From Brevibacterium pigmentatum (lineage in GTDB: Bacteria > Actinomycetota > Actinomycetes > Actinomycetales > Brevibacteriaceae), in assembly GCF_011617465.1 (NCBI RefSeq), contig NZ_CP050153.1:3410001-3474000 (forward strand): a DNA stretch of 64,000 nt, given 5' to 3'. A program made the translations under genes and the position numbers. The notes below the pieces were generated by a model. It saw only the letters and a list, made by a program, of their open reading frames with translations. It was not told where the DNA came from and did no database searches. Positions 60,241 to 64,000 of this stretch are shown here, one piece after another; positions within the stretch are counted from its first letter, which is position 1, and each line of letters begins with the position of its first letter.

Positions 60241-61581
60241 ATGAAGAAGCTCGCCCTCGCCCCCGCGGTGGCCATCGCCATCACCGGCCTGGCCGCATCC
60301 CCAGTCATCGCTGCTCCGGAAGCTCCGGCCTCGACAACTCAGCAGCCCGCCGCGACTCCCGCTCAGCTCCAGAAGGGCGCTGCACAGGGAGTTAAGGCGC
60401 AGGCCGGTGAAATCGGAGTGTCTGCTGACAGCGTCACCGTTGACGAGTTCGCAGAGAACGGCGTCGGCATCGGCGGTGCTGGACTCGAAGCAGACACCGA
60501 ATACAAGCTGACCGTTGAGCCAGCGAGCGGGCAGAACGTCAATGTTTACGAAACCTCTGTCACAACTGATGCAGAGGGCGCTTTCGATCACGCCGTCGCA
60601 GGCGTCGGCGAAGCAAACCCAGCATTCGTCGGTGACTACAAGGTCACAGTTACAAACGATTCTGACGAGAACGCCCCGTACAGCACGAGCTTCAAGGTCA
60701 CTGAGGGCGAGGCAGACGAGCCCGAGGCTCCCGAGGTCGATCCGAAGGTCTCACTCAACACCGACGAGATCTCGGAAAGCGACTTCGACAAGAACGGCAT
60801 CAAGGTCACCGGCGAGGGCTTCACCCCCGGCGGCACGGTCAATGTCGTCGGCGGCAACGAGACGTCGCCCTTCGCAACCAAGGAAGTCGAAGCCGACGAA
60901 GAAGGAAAGATCTCCGCAACCCTGAAGTTCGAGGGCGACGAAGCACTTCCGGCCGGCGACTACGCCGTCTGGGGCGTCGACCAGGAGTCCAAGACCAACT
61001 CCCCCGCCCAGGACTTCACCGTCACCGAAGACGAGACCGAAGAGCCCACCACTCCTGCCGAAGAGGCCAAGCTGACCGTCTCCCCCGAGTCGATCACTCC
61101 GGCTGACTTCGTCAAGGAAGACAAGGGCGTCACCCTCGCCGTCGAGAACTGCGAGCCCGGTGAAGACGTCCGCTTCCTCGTCACCCCCAAGGGCGAGTCG
61201 AGCGTCACCGCCTTCGACAAGACCGTCCAGGCTGACGACGAAGGCAAGGCCAACGTCAACGTCTACGGCACCAGCGCCTCCAACGCCTCGGCCTACGTCG
61301 GCGATTACGACGTCACCGTTACCTGTGGCGATGACGAGCTGACCGGTGACTTCTCTGTCGAGGAAGATGCGAACGCCGGTGGCGGCGACGGCGATGAAGA
61401 CGGCAACGGCGGAAACGACGATGGCGACAACGGAGATGCCGGCAACGGCGGCGACCTGCCTCGCACCGGTACCGAGCTGACCGGCCTCGTCGGCGGCGCC
61501 GGCCTCCTCCTCATCGGTGGAGTCGCAGTCGCCCTGACCATGCGCCGCAAGAAGGTCGCCCAGGATCCCGCAGAGATCTGA
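60241..61581 (+). CDS. LPRTG-anchored surface protein 2
   Basis: The 446-residue paralog of the preceding gene has a signal peptide (MKKLALAPAVAIAITGLAAS), no Lys/Ala stalk, three beta-rich modules, an acidic Gly/Asn linker and LPRTG at 406-410 followed by a membrane helix and Arg/Lys tail. One module, from about 60745 to 61030, is nearly identical in DNA to 58819-59100 of surface protein 1, while the N-terminal modules differ. Sortase anchoring is expected; the ligand is unknown. Confidence 0.9.
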   Translation: MKKLALAPAVAIAITGLAASPVIAAPEAPASTTQQPAATPAQLQKGAAQGVKAQAGEIGVSADSVTVDEFAENGVGIGGAGLEADTEYKLTVEPASGQNVNVYETSVTTDAEGAFDHAVAGVGEANPAFVGDYKVTVTNDSDENAPYSTSFKVTEGEADEPEAPEVDPKVSLNTDEISESDFDKNGIKVTGEGFTPGGTVNVVGGNETSPFATKEVEADEEGKISATLKFEGDEALPAGDYAVWGVDQESKTNSPAQDFTVTEDETEEPTTPAEEAKLTVSPESITPADFVKEDKGVTLAVENCEPGEDVRFLVTPKGESSVTAFDKTVQADDEGKANVNVYGTSASNASAYVGDYDVTVTCGDDELTGDFSVEEDANAGGGDGDEDGNGGNDDGDNGDAGNGGDLPRTGTELTGLVGGAGLLLIGGVAVALTMRRKKVAQDPAEI

Positions 61582-61626
61582 GAGCGAATCAAGTGAGATC
61601 GTGCCAACTCGATTGAGCTGGGCCTG

Positions 61627-61671
61627 AGACGAAGGGCGCGAACCCAACCGGGTTCGCGCCCTTCTTCGTCT
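61627..61671. terminator. Hairpin after surface protein 2
   Basis: Arms at 61627-61645 and 61650-61671 pair with a three-base bulge around an AACC loop, 45 bp after the stop and 25 bp before the stop of the convergent DUF1206 gene. It can serve both genes. Confidence 0.8.
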
Positions 61672-61695
61672 ATCTGCAGCGAAGCAGAAGACGGC

Positions 61696-62571
61696 TCATT
61701 CCATGCGGTCGTACCTCGAGCGCAGGGCGAGGAAGACTCCGTAAAGGACCAGGCCGAGGCCCACGGCCAACAGCAGATACGGCCCGAACGGCTGATCTCG
61801 CATACCTTTGAGCGCTCCGTCGATGCCGGTGAATTCCTCCGGATCACCGGTCGCAGCGGACACCACGATGAGGATGCCCACCGACAGCAGCGTAACGCCC
61901 TTGCCCAGGTAGCCGACGACACCGGTGAATCCGATGAGGAAGCGGGTGATCGCGCTGCGCGGTCGACGCAGCTCCTCTTTCCACTTCCGTCGCAGACCAT
62001 TGATACAGAACACGATTCCGATGATCGCAATCACGACGCCGACAGCCATGAGGATGTACAGTCCGCCCGGCGCCTTCGCCACACTTGTCGAGGCTTGAGA
62101 GCTCGACTGCCCCGAGTCGGCTCCCCCGCCGAAGACGAATTGGGAGAAGGTCGCGGCAACCACCACATAGGCGATGGCGGAACCGACCATGGTGAAGAAG
62201 TCGATCCACTGCTTCCGCCCCTGCTTCTTCTGCGGGTCCGTGGTCCCGGCATCACGCAGCGAAGCTGAGCCGAAGAACGCATTGACCAGACACCACAGCG
62301 CCATCAGTGCACAGCCGAGGAAGCAGACGACGATCAGCACCATGCCGAAGGGCTGCGACGCGATCTGCCCGACCGCTCCGGCCTGATCGGCTTCTCCGCC
62401 GCCCTGCCCCAATCCGACCGTCATCGCAGTTGCGCCGAGGATCGCGTGGACCAATCCGTTGGCGATGAACCCCGCACGGGCCACCCGCTCGAACCAGCGG
62501 CTGTCCGCGGCCTCCTGAGCCGCCGAATCGGCGCTGTCGGCGACCTGTCGAACCTTCTCTTTCTCGTTCAC
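61696..62571 (-). CDS. DUF1206 membrane protein
   Basis: The 291-residue protein has six predicted membrane helices in three related pairs, the DUF1206 layout; recurring features are ARAGFIANGLVHAILG, a YVVVAATFSQF pair and GVVGYLGKGVTLLSVG. The N-terminus is acidic and cytosolic. GTG 62571 is chosen since no ribosome binding site supports a longer form; a leaderless start is possible. The function of the family is unknown. Confidence 0.85.
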   Translation of the reverse strand: MNEKEKVRQVADSADSAAQEAADSRWFERVARAGFIANGLVHAILGATAMTVGLGQGGGEADQAGAVGQIASQPFGMVLIVVCFLGCALMALWCLVNAFFGSASLRDAGTTDPQKKQGRKQWIDFFTMVGSAIAYVVVAATFSQFVFGGGADSGQSSSQASTSVAKAPGGLYILMAVGVVIAIIGIVFCINGLRRKWKEELRRPRSAITRFLIGFTGVVGYLGKGVTLLSVGILIVVSAATGDPEEFTGIDGALKGMRDQPFGPYLLLAVGLGLVLYGVFLALRSRYDRME

Positions 62572-62720
62572 AGAGTCAGTGTCGCACAACACGTGTACTT
62601 TTCTGCGCCGCAATGAACTGGATTCGTCGAGCAACGCGAAAAGGCGGGGTGCGCACCGAAAGTTCGGTTCGCACTCCGCCTCGGCGCTGTTCTCAGCGTC
62701 CCAGTCGGGCCTCGTCAGGA

Positions 62721-63161
62721 TCAGCTGCGGCGGTACCGGTTGTACAGCACCAGGGCTCCCGGTTCAGGGCGACCCTGTGGGCGTCGTCCCCTTGAGATCG
62801 AGACGACGTCTCCGCCCACGGTGCCGGCCGCGAAGACGCGCGCATCGCGTTCCTGTGCCGACCTGCGTGCCCGAACTTCGTCCTCGAGTTCTTCATTGCG
62901 GCTCCTGAGCGCATCGACCTGATTCTGCAGGTCGATGATCTTCTTGATCCCGACGAGGTTGACTCCCTCGTCCTGCGACAGCTGCTGGATCAGTCGCAGC
63001 TTGGCGATGTCCTTCCCGGAATAACGCCGGCCCCGGCCCGCAGTGCGTTCCGGAGAGACGAGACCCAGTCGGTCATACTGCCGCAGCGTCTGCGGGTGCA
63101 TACCCGCCAGATCCGCGGCCACCGAGATGACATACACCGCCGCACTCGATGAAATGTGCAT
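62721..63161 (-). CDS. hspR: HspR-type MerR heat-shock repressor
   Basis: The 146-residue protein has a MerR winged helix (VYVISVAADLAGMHPQTLRQYDRLGLV, then RRYSGKDIAKL) and a coiled coil from about residue 75 to 100. HspR represses dnaK-type operons by binding inverted repeats called HAIR. It follows dnaJ by 14 bp, as in the dnaK-grpE-dnaJ-hspR operon of actinobacteria. No HAIR site is visible here; it would lie upstream of dnaK, outside the window. A CGCCTCGGCG decamer lies in the gap after it. Confidence 0.92.
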   Translation of the reverse strand: MHISSSAAVYVISVAADLAGMHPQTLRQYDRLGLVSPERTAGRGRRYSGKDIAKLRLIQQLSQDEGVNLVGIKKIIDLQNQVDALRSRNEELEDEVRARRSAQERDARVFAAGTVGGDVVSISRGRRPQGRPEPGALVLYNRYRRS

Positions 63162-63175
63162 TGTGATTCACCACC

Positions 63176-64000
63176 TCAACTGGCCTTGGCTTTGTCCACC
63201 AAGCCGGCGCGTGGATCCTCACCTTCAGTGGCGGCCTTGAACGACTCGACCGCTTGCTTGGCTTCCTTGGACAGGTTCTTCGGCACCACGATCTCGACTG
63301 TCGCCAGCAGATCGCCGGTGCCCTTCTTCGTCTTCACACCTTTGCCCCGCACGCGCAGGGTCCGTCCCGACGGTGTACCCGGTGCGACCTTGACCTTGAC
63401 GGGCATTCCACCCAGAGTCGGCACCTTGACCTCGGCGCCGAGGGCCGCCTCGTCGAAACTGATCGGCAGATCCATCCGCAGGTTGTCACCATCGCGGGTG
63501 AAGACCGGGTGCGGGCTCACGTGCACGGTGAGGATGACGTCACCGGGCTCGCCGCCGTTGGGGCTGGCCTTGCCCTTGCCGGCCAGGCGGATCTTCTGCC
63601 CGTCCTTGACCCCGATCGGCGTCCGCACGGTCAGCGGCTTCCCACCCGGCATGTTCAGTTTCACCGAGGCACCGTTGATCGCTTCGGTGAACGACAGCGT
63701 CGTACTCGACTTGATGTCGCCGCCCTTGACCGGAGGCTGGTAGCCGCCGTAACCGCCACCGCCGAACCCTCCGCCGAATCCGCCGAGCAGATCCGCCAGG
63801 TCCGGGGGAACGTCTCCCCCACCGCCGTAGGTCGTGCGGGTCCTGGTGCGTCCGCCGCCTCCGAAGAGGTCGGAGAACACATCGTCGAATCCGCCGCCGG
63901 CAGCCCCGCCGGGTCCACCGGAACCGGCGCTGAACCTGGCACCGCCGCCCATGGCGCGGACCTGATCGTACTGGGCCCGGGATTCCTTGTCGGAGAGCAC
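63176..64000 (-). CDS. dnaJ: DnaJ chaperone, N-terminus outside window
   Basis: The visible 275 residues start at the end of the J domain (KESRAQYDQVRAMGG), then a Gly/Phe-rich region and the C-terminal substrate domains (GGDIKSSTTLSFTEAI; RLAGKGKASPNGGEPGDVIL). The CxxCxGxG zinc-finger repeats are absent, so this is a type II, CbpA/DnaJB-like co-chaperone. It acts with DnaK in folding. Its position before hspR suggests the dnaK operon lies to the right of the window. Confidence 0.92.
   Translation of the reverse strand: MLSDKESRAQYDQVRAMGGGARFSAGSGGPGGAAGGGFDDVFSDLFGGGGRTRTRTTYGGGGDVPPDLADLLGGFGGGFGGGGYGGYQPPVKGGDIKSSTTLSFTEAINGASVKLNMPGGKPLTVRTPIGVKDGQKIRLAGKGKASPNGGEPGDVILTVHVSPHPVFTRDGDNLRMDLPISFDEAALGAEVKVPTLGGMPVKVKVAPGTPSGRTLRVRGKGVKTKKGTGDLLATVEIVVPKNLSKEAKQAVESFKAATEGEDPRAGLVDKAKAS

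Overview
The window is high-GC actinobacterial DNA. The chromosomal part suggests a Micrococcales genome, most likely Brevibacterium or a close relative. The grounds are a proteasome-activator (Bpa) gene, an HspR-dnaJ heat-shock pair, LPRTG-anchored surface proteins, a DUF1206 protein and frequent GTG/TTG starts. The genus is an inference; no rRNA is present.

Positions 1 to about 29.7 kb are an integrated siphovirus-type prophage, truncated at the left edge of the window. Its late genes lie on the minus strand and run right to left: HNH endonuclease, small and large terminase, portal, MuF-like protein, scaffold, major capsid, connectors, major tail protein, tail assembly chaperones joined by a -1 frameshift site, and a tape measure gene that leaves the window. 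The large terminase gene carries a one-base frameshift in its Walker A motif, so this copy may not package DNA. To the right (15.3-24 kb) is an early block of about 24 small genes that mostly overlap by 4 bases. It includes a VRR-NUC nuclease, an HNH protein, several Cys-rich mini-proteins and an AntA/KilA-C antirepressor. A divergent switch at 25.75-25.92 kb separates a Cro/excisionase-like minus-strand operon from a plus-strand lysogeny operon. The lysogeny operon holds an XRE repressor, a two-TM GAF protein, a Panacea-domain protein, an ImmA/IrrE metallopeptidase and a tyrosine integrase. The integrase abuts tRNA-Ser(GCT), the presumed attachment site.

The host region from 29.8 kb holds: an LCP cell-wall ligase overlapping an FAD/NAD(P)-binding protein; a YhgE/Pip-MMPL export pair divergent from a TetR gene, with two perfect tandem palindromes between them; a hypothetical protein with an internal duplication; a C45-type acyltransferase and an MBL-fold hydrolase divergent from an APC permease; tRNA-Ser(TGA); a maltokinase-like protein that has lost kinase residues; ilvA, a quinone oxidoreductase, bpa, a hypothetical protein and a HAD phosphatase on one strand, the last four overlapping as an operon; a second HAD phosphatase; serS; a diacylglycerol-kinase-family lipid kinase; two tandem LPRTG surface proteins; a DUF1206 membrane protein; and hspR with the 3' part of dnaJ.

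Three signals go beyond ordinary annotation. A near-palindromic decamer (CGCCGAGGCG or its complement) occurs 28 times in the 34 kb of host DNA but only 4 times in the prophage. Two 64-bp intergenic hairpin elements at 35.0-35.3 kb carry compensatory base changes. The prophage lysogeny operon carries a TM-GAF plus Panacea gene pair that looks like an uncharacterised toxin-antitoxin or superinfection-exclusion module.
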